Positions 37,322 through 45,466 are shown, counted from the stretch's first letter. The stretch: 45,466 nt of DNA from Lachnospiraceae bacterium (GCA_017626095.1 JAGAJL010000029.1:1-45466), one strand, 5' to 3'. Numbers and translations are program-made. Notes: generated by a model not told the origin, from the letters alone.

Positions 37322-37443
37322 TGAAATTCTCCTTAGAAAGTCTGTCCTTATTATAAATTTTGCATTGTTATAAATCAATACAAACATTTTGAAATTTCTG
37401 TGCTCAGTTTCTGAATTTTCTATAAACTCTCAGAACTGAACAG

Positions 37444-37550
37444 GCAGTTGAAACCGGTCATTGTTTTGTTCGCTCATGCCGCTAAGAAAAACACGAAACC
37501 TCGTAAAAGCCGGCAGACAAAGATATATTTTGGGAACACAAATCCGAAAC
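37444..37550 (+). repeat. Family A half element, copy A4
   Basis: Only the right half of a family A unit is present. It carries the right core strand CAGTTGAAACCGGTCATT, GCTCATGCCGCTAAGAAA, ACGAAACCTCGTAAAAGCC, and the end motif GGGAACACAAATCCGAAA. The core strand has the GGTCATT variant seen in A3. Without a left arm it cannot fold like the others. It lies in the divergent ftsH-pyrG gap, about 65 bases before the pyrG -10. Confidence 0.85.
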
Positions 37551-37615
37551 GTGAGTTTTTAAAAAAATTCTGCAAAAAATCCATACTCATTCTAGATTTT
37601 AGAATTGACTCATTG

Positions 37616-37621
37616 TATAAT
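37616..37621 (+). promoter_or_regulatory. Probable -10 box of pyrG
   Basis: A perfect TATAAT lies 26 bases before the pyrG ATG. Its -35 partner at 17 bases is poor (TAGATT). An alternative TTGACT-N17-TATGTT pairing overlaps it but would start transcription at the ribosome-binding site. No anti-terminator or pyrimidine-attenuator structure is visible in the short leader. Confidence 0.5.
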
Positions 37622-37647
37622 ACTGTGTATGTTAGGAGGACTAGTTT

Positions 37648-39255
37648 ATGGCAGTTAAGTACGTATTCGTAACTGGTGGTGTCGTATCCGGATTAGGAAA
37701 AGGCATTACCGCAGCATCTTTGGGCAGACTCTTAAAAGCACGTGGTTACACTGTGACAATGCAGAAGTTTGATCCTTACATCAATATTGACCCCGGTACC
37801 ATGAATCCAATTCAGCATGGCGAAGTATATGTTACCGACGATGGAATTGAGACAGACCTTGACTTAGGTCATTACGAAAGATTTATTGATGAAAATCTTG
37901 ACAAAAATTCCAACGTTACCACCGGTAAAGTATACTGGTCTGTATTACAGAAAGAACGTCACGGAGATTATGGCGGTGGTACTGTTCAGGTTATCCCTCA
38001 TATTACCAATGAGATTAAAAGCCGTTTTTACCGGAATGACAAAGACGATGAGATGCATATCGCAATCATCGAAGTCGGTGGAACGGTCGGCGACATTGAA
38101 AGTCAGCCGTTTTTGGAATCCATTCGTCAGTTTCAGCATGAGGTTGGACATGAAAATGCCATTCTCATCCATGTTACCCTGATTCCTTATCTGAGAGCAT
38201 CAGAAGAGATGAAAACAAAACCTACACAGGCTTCTGTCAAAGAGCTTCAGGGCATGGGGATTTGGCCGGACATCATTGTCTGTCGGAGTGAGCATCCGCT
38301 TGATGCGCAGATCAAAGACAAGATTGCTCTGTTTTGTAATGTTCCAACCCATTGTGTCTTGCAGAATCTGGATGTTCCTTATTTATATGAAGCTCCGCTT
38401 GCAATGGAAAAGGAAAAGCTTGCAGATGTTGTCTGCAAAGCCCTGCATTTAGACTGTAAAGAACCGGATTTATCTGACTGGATTCAGATGGTAGATTTAT
38501 TGCACAATCCCAACCATGAAGTAACGGTTGCTCTGGTAGGAAAATATATTCAGTTGCATGATGCCTATTTAAGTGTCGTAGAGGCATTAAAACACGGCGG
38601 CATTTATGCGCGTACAACCGTCAATATCAAGTGGATTGATTCCGAGACCGTTACGGATGATACCGTTTCGGAGCTGTTAGGCGATGTTGATGGCATCTTA
38701 GTTCCCGGAGGTTTTGGTTTCCGCGGTATAGAAGGAAAAATTACAGCGATAAAATATGCGCGTGAACACAAGGTTCCGTTTTTAGGACTGTGTCTTGGCA
38801 TGCAGCTTTCTATCGTTGAGTATGCCCGAAATGTCATCGGCTATTCTGATGCACATACCGTAGAATTTGATCCCGATACCAAACATCCCGTTATCTCTCT
38901 CATGCCGGATCAAAACGGCGTAGTAGATATCGGAGGTACTTTAAGACTTGGCTCTTATCCTTGTATTCTGGATAAAGATTCACTGGCTTATCGGCTATAC
39001 GGAAGCGAAACCATTCATGAAAGACACAGACATCGCTATGAAGTCAACAATGATTTCCGCGAAGATTTAACGAAAAACGGACTTAAGCTTTCCGGCATTT
39101 CTCCGGACGGTCGTATTGTCGAAATGTGTGAGCTTCCTACGCATCCGTTTTTTATTGCAACACAGGCTCATCCCGAGTTTAAATCGAGACCAAACAGACC
39201 GCATCCCTTATTCAGGGGCTTTGTTGAGGCGGCATTAAAACATAGTCAACTATAA
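37648..39255 (+). CDS. pyrG: CTP synthase
   Basis: This enzyme converts UTP to CTP using glutamine and ATP. The 535-residue protein has the amidoligase domain from [20 protein letters not shown] through [15 protein letters not shown] and [10 protein letters not shown]. The C-terminal glutaminase domain has the nucleophile Cys in [18 protein letters not shown] and the His/Glu pair in [24 protein letters not shown] precedes the ATG. It is followed after 11 bases by a DUF1846 gene, so the two are likely co-transcribed. Confidence 0.99.
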   Translation: MAVKYVFVTGGVVSGLGKGITAASLGRLLKARGYTVTMQKFDPYINIDPGTMNPIQHGEVYVTDDGIETDLDLGHYERFIDENLDKNSNVTTGKVYWSVLQKERHGDYGGGTVQVIPHITNEIKSRFYRNDKDDEMHIAIIEVGGTVGDIESQPFLESIRQFQHEVGHENAILIHVTLIPYLRASEEMKTKPTQASVKELQGMGIWPDIIVCRSEHPLDAQIKDKIALFCNVPTHCVLQNLDVPYLYEAPLAMEKEKLADVVCKALHLDCKEPDLSDWIQMVDLLHNPNHEVTVALVGKYIQLHDAYLSVVEALKHGGIYARTTVNIKWIDSETVTDDTVSELLGDVDGILVPGGFGFRGIEGKITAIKYAREHKVPFLGLCLGMQLSIVEYARNVIGYSDAHTVEFDPDTKHPVISLMPDQNGVVDIGGTLRLGSYPCILDKDSLAYRLYGSETIHERHRHRYEVNNDFREDLTKNGLKLSGISPDGRIVEMCELPTHPFFIATQAHPEFKSRPNRPHPLFRGFVEAALKHSQL

Positions 39256-39266
39256 GGAATATATAC

Positions 39267-40757
39267 ATGAAAAAAGGATTTGATAACAACAAATATCTTT
39301 CCATGCAATCTGAGCATATCCGTGAAAGAATCAAAAAATTTGATAATAAACTTTATTTGGAATTCGGCGGTAAATTATTTGACGATTACCATGCATCCAG
39401 AGTATTACCCGGATTTGAGCCCGATTCCAAATTGCAGATGCTCTTACAATTAAAAGATCAGGCAGAAATCGTGATTGTCATCAGTGCCGAAGATATTGAA
39501 AGCAACAAAATTCGCGGCGACTACGGAATCACCTATGATCTTGACGTGTTACGACTCATCGATGCCTTTTCAAGCAGAGGTCTTTTTGTCGGCAGTGTCT
39601 GTCTGACAAAATATGCTGCACAGCCCCAGGCTGAATTATTCGAAAAAAAATTGCATGATCTTGGTATCAAATCCTATCGTCATTATAAAATTTCAGGCTA
39701 TCCCAATGATGTCGCAAAAATCGTAAGTGACGAAGGCTACGGAAAAAATGATTATATTGAGACTGAACGACCTTTAGTCGTCATCACGGCACCCGGACCC
39801 GGAAGCGGAAAAATGGCAACCTGCCTTTCCCAGCTTTATCATGAATACAAGCGTGGAATCAAAGCCGGATATGCCAAATTCGAAACTTTCCCAATCTGGA
39901 ACATTCCGTTAAAGCATCCGGTTAACTTAGCTTATGAAGCAGCAACCGCAGACTTAAATGATGTCAATATGATTGATCCTTTTCACTTGGAAGCCTACGG
40001 CCAGACTACCGTAAACTACAATCGTGACATTGAAATTTTTCCGGTTGTGGAATCCATGCTTGAAATGATTTCCGGCGAAAGTATCTATAAATCTCCTACA
40101 GATATGGGAGTTAATATGGCCGGCAATTGTATTGTAGACGATGAAGCCTGTCGTGAAGCCTCCAAATGTGAAATCGTCCGCAGATATTATAAATGTTTGT
40201 GCGAGCAACGCATCAGCGGTGTAGCTAAAGATGATTTATATAAACTGGAGTTATTGATGAATCAAGCCGGTATTTCCACATCCTATCGTCAGGTTGTAAC
40301 AGCGGCTGCACAAAGGTCAGAGCAGACCGGAGGTCATCCGGCTGTCGCCATAGAATTGCCCGACGGAAAAGTCGTTACAGGAAAAACCGGAAATCTTCTC
40401 GGCGCCTCCGCATCAGCTTTATTAAATGCTTTAAAAGAACTGGCCGGAATTGATCATGAAGTGGATTTAGTATCCGCAACATCCATTGCACCTATTCAGA
40501 AGCTGAAAACAGATTATTTAGGAAGCCGCAATCCCCGTCTTCATACCGACGAAATACTGATTGCTCTTTCCACTTCCGCCGCAGATAATGCGCTTGCTGC
40601 CAAAGCTTTGGAGCAGCTTCCGAAATTGAACGGATGTGATGCGCATTCCACTGTCATCCTGTCTTCTGTCGATGATAAAATGTTCAAAAGACTTGGTATT
40701 CAGTTAACCTGTGAGCCACGCTACGAAGAGGAAGAAAGATTGTACCATAAATCTTAG
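39267..40757 (+). CDS. DUF1846 family protein
   Basis: The 496-residue protein matches the DUF1846 family of anaerobes and Firmicutes. It starts KKGFDNNKYLSMQSEHIRER and includes KLYLEFGGKLFDDYHASRVL near 28-47. A nucleotide-loop-like APGPGSGKMATCLSQLYHEY lies near 172-191. The reaction is not known to me. That loop and the fold class suggest ATP use. It is tightly linked to pyrG (11 bases), which hints at a nucleotide-related role but proves nothing. The transcript ends at hairpin repeat B2, whose first bases include this gene's stop codon. Confidence 0.9.
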   Translation: MKKGFDNNKYLSMQSEHIRERIKKFDNKLYLEFGGKLFDDYHASRVLPGFEPDSKLQMLLQLKDQAEIVIVISAEDIESNKIRGDYGITYDLDVLRLIDAFSSRGLFVGSVCLTKYAAQPQAELFEKKLHDLGIKSYRHYKISGYPNDVAKIVSDEGYGKNDYIETERPLVVITAPGPGSGKMATCLSQLYHEYKRGIKAGYAKFETFPIWNIPLKHPVNLAYEAATADLNDVNMIDPFHLEAYGQTTVNYNRDIEIFPVVESMLEMISGESIYKSPTDMGVNMAGNCIVDDEACREASKCEIVRRYYKCLCEQRISGVAKDDLYKLELLMNQAGISTSYRQVVTAAAQRSEQTGGHPAVAIELPDGKVVTGKTGNLLGASASALLNALKELAGIDHEVDLVSATSIAPIQKLKTDYLGSRNPRLHTDEILIALSTSAADNALAAKALEQLPKLNGCDAHSTVILSSVDDKMFKRLGIQLTCEPRYEEEERLYHKS

Positions 40758-40872
40758 CAAAGTAACTATTAAATGCCGGATTTCAAACGCAGACCTAAAG
40801 GTCTTTGAGCAAAGAAATCCGGCATTATTTTTTTATATTTCTGAAACAAAAAATTGCACGAAAAGATGCCAA
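40753..40872 (+). repeat. Family B repeat, copy B2 (reduced), acting as terminator
   Basis: The core hairpin (40772-40826) pairs AATGCCGGATTTC with GAAATCCGGCATT around AGACC-TAAA-GGTCT and is followed by a T7 run on the plus strand. It is therefore also the intrinsic terminator of pyrG-DUF1846. Left flank CTTAGCAAAGTAACTATTA and right flank AATTGCACGAAAA match B1, but the long outer arms are absent. The element lies between converging genes, as B1 does. Confidence 0.88.
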
Positions 40873-40890
40873 TTTATTGACCTCTAATCC

Positions 40891-41778
40891 TTATATTACA
40901 GGATGAAAAACCATACAATATCCGGCTTCAAATTTCTCCTGCGCTTTTAAACACTGTATGTATTCTCTTTTTGAGATATCCCCTGAGAAACCGGTGTCAT
41001 CACTTCTTCCAAACCATGGTTCAATACAAACAAACGGTGCATTTTTACCTTCCGGAGACCAGATTGCAAACAATGGTGTATCAAATATAACATCTACAAT
41101 CTGCTTTCCCTCGGAATCTGCAATTCCAACTTTCCCGGTCTGATTTCCTTCTATCATATAGGTACATCTGTCAAAGAATCCATCTGTTATAGTCGCATAT
41201 CCGTCAGTCAGAGGTAAAATCAAATCTTCTTTTACAGCCAGGCCGGTATCCAATGTATTTCCATGATGATGAATTTCAGATACACCATCAAAGGTCAGGC
41301 GGTAACCTGTCTTTTTGTTTTCACCATGCACCGGACACAAAAATGCCGGATGAGCACCAATGGAAAAATATAAATCAGATTCTGCTGGATTTTCTACCTT
41401 CCACAATACTTCCACCTGATCCCTTGTCAAACGATATCCGATAGAAAGGATAAAAGCAAATGGAAACTTTTTCAATGTCTCATCATTGGATTTTAAACAA
41501 AACCAGATTTCTTCCTCTGTCTGCGAAACCAAACTATGCTCCATATCCCTTGCAAATCCATGCTGACCCATGGGATAATCCTTTCCCTGCCAGCTAAATT
41601 TTTTATCCTTCATACTTCCGACAAAAGGAAACAAAACCGGAGAGGTCCTTCCCCAAAATTTTTTATTACCATACCACATATATTCCCGATTGTTGTCTTT
41701 ACGGATCACTGATTTTAATTCTGCTCCAAAAGAATCAATCTCAACTTTCAAAATATCATTTTCTAAAAAATATCTCAT
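40891..41778 (-). CDS. Aldose 1-epimerase family protein (GalM-like)
   Basis: The 295-residue protein has the beta-sandwich pattern of galactose mutarotase relatives. It includes NREYMWYGNKKFWGRTSPVL and FPFVGSMKDKKFSWQGK, then YPMGQHGFARDMEH with the conserved His-Gly-Phe. FSIGAHPAFLCPV supplies a second catalytic His, and CIEPWFGRSDD the conserved Glu. It probably interconverts sugar anomers. Its length and motifs are closer to the YeaD/LacX-like branch than to long GalM. GGGAGG precedes the ATG. The gene is single, with repeats on both sides. Confidence 0.9.
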   Translation of the reverse strand: MRYFLENDILKVEIDSFGAELKSVIRKDNNREYMWYGNKKFWGRTSPVLFPFVGSMKDKKFSWQGKDYPMGQHGFARDMEHSLVSQTEEEIWFCLKSNDETLKKFPFAFILSIGYRLTRDQVEVLWKVENPAESDLYFSIGAHPAFLCPVHGENKKTGYRLTFDGVSEIHHHGNTLDTGLAVKEDLILPLTDGYATITDGFFDRCTYMIEGNQTGKVGIADSEGKQIVDVIFDTPLFAIWSPEGKNAPFVCIEPWFGRSDDTGFSGDISKREYIQCLKAQEKFEAGYCMVFHPVI

Positions 41779-41877
41779 AGTTACCTCCCGCTAACTCATA
41801 TTGTTTTGTCTTACACATTTCTGTGTTGCACAAATCCATTTCATACATGCTTTTTGCTTGTTTTATATTTCTATTTT

Positions 41878-42063
41878 TTGATACCATGGTCAAAAGGTCA
41901 TACTTTTCATGCTCGCATGAAAAAGTATGACTTTGGGACCCACAAAACATGAGAAAGTAGCCCGATTAGGGCGGATTTCGAATGTTTTAGGATTGCGAGA
42001 GCACAAAGTGCGTAGCAATCCGTTGGTATCATGGGGTCAAAATACCTTTTGACCCCAACATCA
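41878..42063 (+). repeat. Family C repeat, copy C2 (long form, three hairpins)
   Basis: This gap between aldose epimerase and HD genes holds three hairpins in a row. Hairpin 1 (41888-41940) pairs GGTC with GACC and GTCATACTTTT with AAAAGTATGAC. Hairpin 2 (41990-42021) pairs GGATTGC with GCAATCC. Hairpin 3 (42033-42056) pairs GGGGTCAAAA with TTTTGACCCC perfectly. GATACCA at the left (41880) is mirrored by TGGTATC (42024-42030). C3 is the same unit inverted. Short translations across the unit (such as PTDCYALCALAILKHSKSAL) recur in both copies but reflect repeat sequence, not a gene. Confidence 0.88.
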
Positions 42064-42096
42064 TTTTTTATTTCTATAATTAACAAGATACCTGTC

Positions 42097-42708
42097 TCAG
42101 CAACCCTCATTCACATCATCGATAATTTGTCCCTGTTCTACATGCGGATTGATAAAATTGTTATATGCATATTCCCATAATTTTCCAGAGCCTTCTTTGG
42201 TTCGCTCATTACGACCCAAAATCTGGCTGATTTTTACCTTTTTTTCTGCCCAGGATTTTCCGTCGGATGCATGATTTAACATCGTTGGTTGTACATTATC
42301 CATGGTATGCGCAAATTTTGCTTCAGCACTTTCCCATGCCTCAAATTCTTCCCATAATCCTCTCAGGTATTGCCCCTGATCCTCAGGAAGTATTCCAAAA
42401 AGTTTATTAGCCGCCGCTAATTCTCTTTCCTTTTGCGTCTTTTTTGCTTCTTCATCATATGCATAGGTATCACCTGCATATATTTCTACTAAATCATGTA
42501 TCAAAAGCATACTGACTGTCTTTAATACATCGATTTTTTCATTGGAGTATTCGCTCAAAAGCAATGTCATAATCGCCATATGCCAGGCATGCTCCGCATC
42601 GTTTTCCTTACGACTCGCATCAGCAAGATAGGTTTGACGGCCGATTTTCTTCTCTGCATCAATCAATCTGCAGAATTCCATTTGTTTTTGCAGTCGATTG
42701 TCATCCAT
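42097..42708 (-). CDS. HD-domain phosphohydrolase (YfbR/HDDC2-like)
   Basis: The 203-residue protein has the HD metal-binding pattern. The first His lies in NDAEHAWHMAIMTLLL, the HD pair in VSMLLIHDLVEIYAGDTYAY, and a later Asp in FAHTMDNVQPTML. This arrangement matches the HD_3/YfbR group, whose known members are 5'-deoxynucleotidases, so nucleotide dephosphorylation is the likely role. The start lies three bases after the stop of the DUF1292 gene, so the two are translated from one message. Confidence 0.88.
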   Translation of the reverse strand: MDDNRLQKQMEFCRLIDAEKKIGRQTYLADASRKENDAEHAWHMAIMTLLLSEYSNEKIDVLKTVSMLLIHDLVEIYAGDTYAYDEEAKKTQKERELAAANKLFGILPEDQGQYLRGLWEEFEAWESAEAKFAHTMDNVQPTMLNHASDGKSWAEKKVKISQILGRNERTKEGSGKLWEYAYNNFINPHVEQGQIIDDVNEGC

Positions 42709-42711
42709 GCA

Positions 42712-42990
42712 TTAATCCTCCATTTCCATATATGCCTTCGCGATTCTTTCATAATCCAGTGCATTTGATATTTTCTCAGCCTTGAATCCATCTTCCGTAA
42801 TGTGGCAACGGTAAATATACTGCCCTTCATCATCAATCGCATCATCTTTCACCAAAGCTGCAACAATATAGTTTTTCTTCTCAAACTCAAATTCATCCAC
42901 AACCGCCATCTCCACTTCACTGCCATCCTTTGCGGTTATGGTAAAAGTAACATATTCTCCAAAATCTGAAGTATTATTTAATTCATCCAT
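42712..42990 (-). CDS. DUF1292 domain protein
   Basis: The 92-residue protein starts with an acidic lead and has the DUF1292 pattern: VTFTITAKDGSEVEMAVVDE, then KKNYIVAALVKDD and a C-terminal helix ending YERIAKAYMEMED. Function is unknown in the family, to my knowledge. It lies directly upstream of the HD phosphohydrolase gene with three bases between. A weak GGGAG site precedes the ATG. Confidence 0.85.
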   Translation of the reverse strand: MDELNNTSDFGEYVTFTITAKDGSEVEMAVVDEFEFEKKNYIVAALVKDDAIDDEGQYIYRCHITEDGFKAEKISNALDYERIAKAYMEMED

Positions 42991-43163
42991 TTGTAAAATA
43001 CTCCCTTCTTTTATTTATATTTTAATCATTACCAATTCTGTCATATTTCCTGATGCGTTTTGGCTATTCCCGGATAATTCGAAGCATTCCCGGCCATTTC
43101 TAATTATTATAAGAAATATCATTTTTCCATTATTATTCTTTTGATGATTAAGTATGAAAGATA

Positions 43164-44141
43164 TCATTGTCTCCCAGAGATAATATTTCCATTATTATGA
43201 AGAATGCTCAAAATCGAATGCTCTACCATATCAGAAATCGCATTCTCTGTATAAAACGCCATGTGCGGCAGCATCAGAACATTGGGTAAGTCTTTTAGAA
43301 TAGACATCTCTCTGTGAGCAATATTCTGATATTTATAATCACCGTAAAAAATACCCAGTTCATTTTCAATGACATCCAGCGCGGCAGCTCCGACTTTACC
43401 ACTTTCAAGGGAATCCAGAAATGCCGGGGTATCAATGATACTTCCTCTCGCCGTGTTGATTATAACCACACCGTCCTTCATCATTTTCAGGCTCTCTGCA
43501 TTTACCATATGAAAACTACTTTCCGTTGCCGGTGTATGAAATGTTATCACGTCACTTTCACAAAATAACTGTTCCAAAGAAACATAAGAAGAATATTTCT
43601 TTGCTTCCTCATTTTGATAAGGGTCATAAGAAATCAGACGACATCCAAAACCGGAGAGATTTCGAAGCACATGGGTCCCAATTTTGCCGGTCCCCACAAC
43701 GCCGACGGTTAAATCCTTGATTTCCCTACCGATATTGCCCGGTAACGAATAATCCATTCCCTCTGCTCTTTTTATAATCGATTTCATCTTGCGTAAAGCC
43801 ATCAAAATCAGCATGACGGTATAATCCGCTACGCTTCCTGTCGAATATGTCACATTACTGACCGCCATTTTGTGTTTTTTTGCAGCTTCTAAATCAATAT
43901 GGTCAAATCCGATGGTTCTGGTCGAAATATGTTTTACTCCTTCTTTTTCCCAGATAGCAATGATTTCTTCCGTAATTGGCTGGGTAATGACACTGACCCC
44001 CTCGCAACCGGCTGCCAGATGTGCATTTTCCACACAAGGTACAGCCCGGATTGGAACAATTTCCACACCGTATTGTTTACTGAATTTTTCAAAATATGGT
44101 GCCTCATCAAAATCCCTGTAATTATATGCTGCTATTTTCAC
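43164..44141 (-). CDS. D-isomer 2-hydroxyacid dehydrogenase (D-lactate dehydrogenase-like)
   Basis: This NAD-dependent enzyme reduces a 2-oxoacid, most simply pyruvate to D-lactate. The 325-residue protein has the Rossmann motif TVGVVGTGKIGTHVLRNLSG. The catalytic Arg lies in INTARGSIIDTPAF, the Glu in DVIENELGIFYG and the His in LMLPHMAFYTENAI. It resembles LdhA and VanH; no vanA-type ligase is nearby, which favours a fermentative role. The start is a GTG at 44141 with AGGAGG eight bases upstream. It is flanked by inverted family C repeats together with the HD and DUF1292 genes. Confidence 0.93.
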   Translation of the reverse strand: MKIAAYNYRDFDEAPYFEKFSKQYGVEIVPIRAVPCVENAHLAAGCEGVSVITQPITEEIIAIWEKEGVKHISTRTIGFDHIDLEAAKKHKMAVSNVTYSTGSVADYTVMLILMALRKMKSIIKRAEGMDYSLPGNIGREIKDLTVGVVGTGKIGTHVLRNLSGFGCRLISYDPYQNEEAKKYSSYVSLEQLFCESDVITFHTPATESSFHMVNAESLKMMKDGVVIINTARGSIIDTPAFLDSLESGKVGAAALDVIENELGIFYGDYKYQNIAHREMSILKDLPNVLMLPHMAFYTENAISDMVEHSILSILHNNGNIISGRQ

Positions 44142-44176
44142 TGCATTTTCCTCCTAAATCACATAAATAAATATAA

Positions 44177-44361
44177 TGATGTTGGGTCCAAAAGGTATTT
44201 TGCCCCCATGATACCAACGGATTGCTACGCACTTTGTGCTCTCGCAATCCTAAAGCATTCGAAATCCGCCCTAATCGGGCTACTTTCTCATGTTTTGCGT
44301 GTCCTAAAGTCATGCTTTTTCATGCAAGCATAAAAAGTATGACCTTTTGACCTGGTATCAT
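44177..44361 (-). repeat. Family C repeat, copy C3 (long form, inverted relative to C2)
   Basis: This unit is the reverse complement of C2 over its whole length, with scattered differences. It contains the same three hairpins (GGATTGC/GCAATCC near 44219-44250 and GTCATGC/GCATAAA-type pairing near 44310-44343) and the same ends (TGATGTTGGG and TGGTATCA). Its hairpin nearest 44190 is less perfect than in C2. Together with C2 it brackets a 2.1-kb block of three genes. The remainder of the 363-base gap holds the terminator at 44412-44433. Confidence 0.88.
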
Positions 44362-44411
44362 ATTATTACTCCCTATCACGAATATGAATTATTTTAGCAC
44401 TATTTCCATAT

Positions 44412-44433
44412 GAAAAAAATATCTTTACAAGAT
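44412..44433 (-). terminator. Terminator downstream of the formate/nitrite-type channel
   Basis: On the minus strand ATCTT pairs with AAGAT around three bases and is followed by ATTTTTTTC. A longer pairing of AAGATAAT and CTCCCA with TGGGAG and ATTATCTT between the stop (44505) and this point may extend the structure. Confidence 0.6.
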
Positions 44434-44504
44434 AATACTCCCAAAGCGAATCGGATAAACCAAATTACCGTGGGAGTCATTATAATAAGCCTTATTATCT
44501 TTTT

Positions 44505-45290
44505 CTATTTTTCTTTCCGCAAATAAATTGCCCAATACATCAATCCTACAAATGAACCGCCAACTATATTTCCAAGCGTTACCGGTATTTCATTGTTTAC
44601 AAAAAAAGTTAACCAGTTTAATCCGTCTGCTCCAATACCATATTCATTCATAGACATAATTCCTGCAGGAATATAATACATATTCGCAACACTGTGTTCA
44701 TATCCGCAAATGACAAAAATCATTATAGGTAAAAAAATTGCTATTACTTTTCCTCCTACATCTTTTGCAGCAAATCCCATCCATACAGCGATACAGACCA
44801 GAATATTACACATAATACCACGAATAAATGCATCAGAAAATGTCAATGAAGTCTTTGCAGCCGCTGTACTGACAGCGAATTCAGCCATTCCATTGTTAAA
44901 GAGTGAAAATGTATGTCCATATACAAGCATTGCGCATACTAAAAGTCCACCAACCAGATTACCCAAATAAACAATTAGCATATTACGAATCATCTCACGT
45001 ATTTTAATCGTTTTCGCCATACATGGAATAATCAACAAACAGTTTCCTGTAAACAATTCACTTCCTGCCAAAATAACCATAGCAAGACCTCCGGGGAAAA
45101 TACATCCGGAAATTAATTTTGCAATAGAAGGAGTTTCAACAGATACAACTGCAATAGAAGCACCGGCTCCTGCAATTGCAATAAACATTCCTGCCATAAT
45201 TGCCAAGAGAAATGTCTTTAGAAAAGACATTTTTACTTTTCCCTCTCCAATTTCCAAATAATTCTTTGCGATTTCTGCTGGTGAATTCAT
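44505..45290 (-). CDS. Formate/nitrite transporter (FNT) family channel
   Basis: This is a membrane channel for small monovalent anions such as formate, nitrite or lactate. I start at the ATG at 45290, preceded by GGAGG with seven bases between; this gives 261 residues. Six hydrophobic segments are visible. Family blocks are PSIAKLISGCIFPGGLAMVI, GSELFTGNCLL and YLGNLVGGLL in the first half, and GNIVGGSFVGLMYW near the end. Formate export is a common task in fermenting Lachnospiraceae, so formate is a reasonable substrate, but sequence alone does not fix it. The neighbouring D-lactate-type dehydrogenase makes lactate another option. Confidence 0.92.
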   Translation of the reverse strand: MNSPAEIAKNYLEIGEGKVKMSFLKTFLLAIMAGMFIAIAGAGASIAVVSVETPSIAKLISGCIFPGGLAMVILAGSELFTGNCLLIIPCMAKTIKIREMIRNMLIVYLGNLVGGLLVCAMLVYGHTFSLFNNGMAEFAVSTAAAKTSLTFSDAFIRGIMCNILVCIAVWMGFAAKDVGGKVIAIFLPIMIFVICGYEHSVANMYYIPAGIMSMNEYGIGADGLNWLTFFVNNEIPVTLGNIVGGSFVGLMYWAIYLRKEK

Positions 45291-45404
45291 TAGTTTTCCT
45301 CCATAGTATAAAAAACTCATTTTTTATTATAACATTCCTTTTATTATCTTACCACTCACATTAAACAAGATTTTGATTGTGAAAATTTGTCAGCTTACTG
45401 CTTA

Positions 45405-45466
45405 TCAGGGTAAAAACATAGCAATAATAGGAATCGTAATAATACTGAATAATGTACTTACTACAC
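45405..45466 (-). CDS. C-terminal end of a membrane protein (cut by window edge), AEC-transporter-like
   Basis: Only the last 19 codons are inside the window (VVSTLFSIITIPIIAMFLP then TGA). The hydrophobic stretch with STLFS and TIP resembles the end of AEC-type transporters (malate/auxin-carrier family), which usually finish with a segment of this kind. The rest lies beyond the right edge. The gene would be upstream of the FNT gene on the same strand. Confidence 0.45.
   Translation of the reverse strand, partial: VVSTLFSIITIPIIAMFLP

Noticed and set aside
41907-42110. Short frame across repeat C2 giving a peptide also found in C3 (to 44333)
   Set aside because: The peptide is a translation of the repeat in both copies. 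The hairpins, not codons, explain conservation.

Overview
The window looks like a chromosomal segment from a low-GC Gram-positive anaerobe of the Clostridia, most likely a member of the Lachnospiraceae. The evidence is the hrcA-grpE-dnaK-dnaJ order behind a CIRCE operator, a DUF6465-type protein, an Amt-PII fusion, a ROK glucokinase, HPr kinase, WhiA and a Crh-like HPr, YesM/YesN-type signalling, and class II aldolase. I could not fix the species. No rRNA, tRNA, CRISPR array, phage gene or intact transposase was seen.

Layout. 1-5.4 kb: heat-shock operon on the minus strand, ending at a large palindromic repeat. 5.4-10.6 kb: a second large palindrome, a small DUF6465-type protein, undecaprenyl-diphosphatase, and an envelope O-acylation pair (MBOAT plus SGNH-like protein) with a small membrane protein. 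10.6-21.3 kb: a sugar-uptake block on one strand. It encodes a membrane-anchored sugar-binding sensor, a YesM-like histidine kinase, a YesN-like AraC response regulator and a binding lipoprotein with overlapping ends, followed by a highly structured ABC transporter operon (binding lipoprotein, double-NBD ATPase, two different permeases). 21.4-27.3 kb: a GNAT fusion, cyclophilin, Amt-PII and fructose-bisphosphate aldolase, separated by repeats. 27.4-37.3 kb: lipid kinase, Crh-like HPr, whiA, murB, glucokinase, hprK, uvrC and ftsH, a carbon-control, cell-wall and housekeeping run. 37.6-40.8 kb: pyrG and a DUF1846 gene on the plus strand. 40.9-45.5 kb: aldose epimerase, an HD phosphohydrolase, DUF1292, a D-2-hydroxyacid dehydrogenase, a formate/nitrite-type channel, and the cut end of a further membrane protein.

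The most unusual content is intergenic. Three sets of repeats, here called A, B and C, are scattered between the genes. A and B share one core: a strong hairpin whose bases co-vary between copies, nested in long inverted arms. They range from a 484-bp nested palindrome to a lone half element. Both families keep the same A.A mismatch in the arm stem, so each palindrome keeps an orientation. B1 has 65-bp perfect arms. C elements are 70-185 bp multi-hairpin units. Two of them lie in opposite orientation around three genes. No encoded mobility function is visible, so these look like non-autonomous interspersed palindromes, some of which also serve as terminators.

Functionally, the window joins sugar sensing and uptake (binding-protein sensor, kinase, regulator, ABC transporter), sugar metabolism (glucokinase, aldose epimerase, aldolase, D-lactate-type dehydrogenase), and carbon-control signalling (HPrK plus an HPr paralogue lacking the phosphotransfer histidine).
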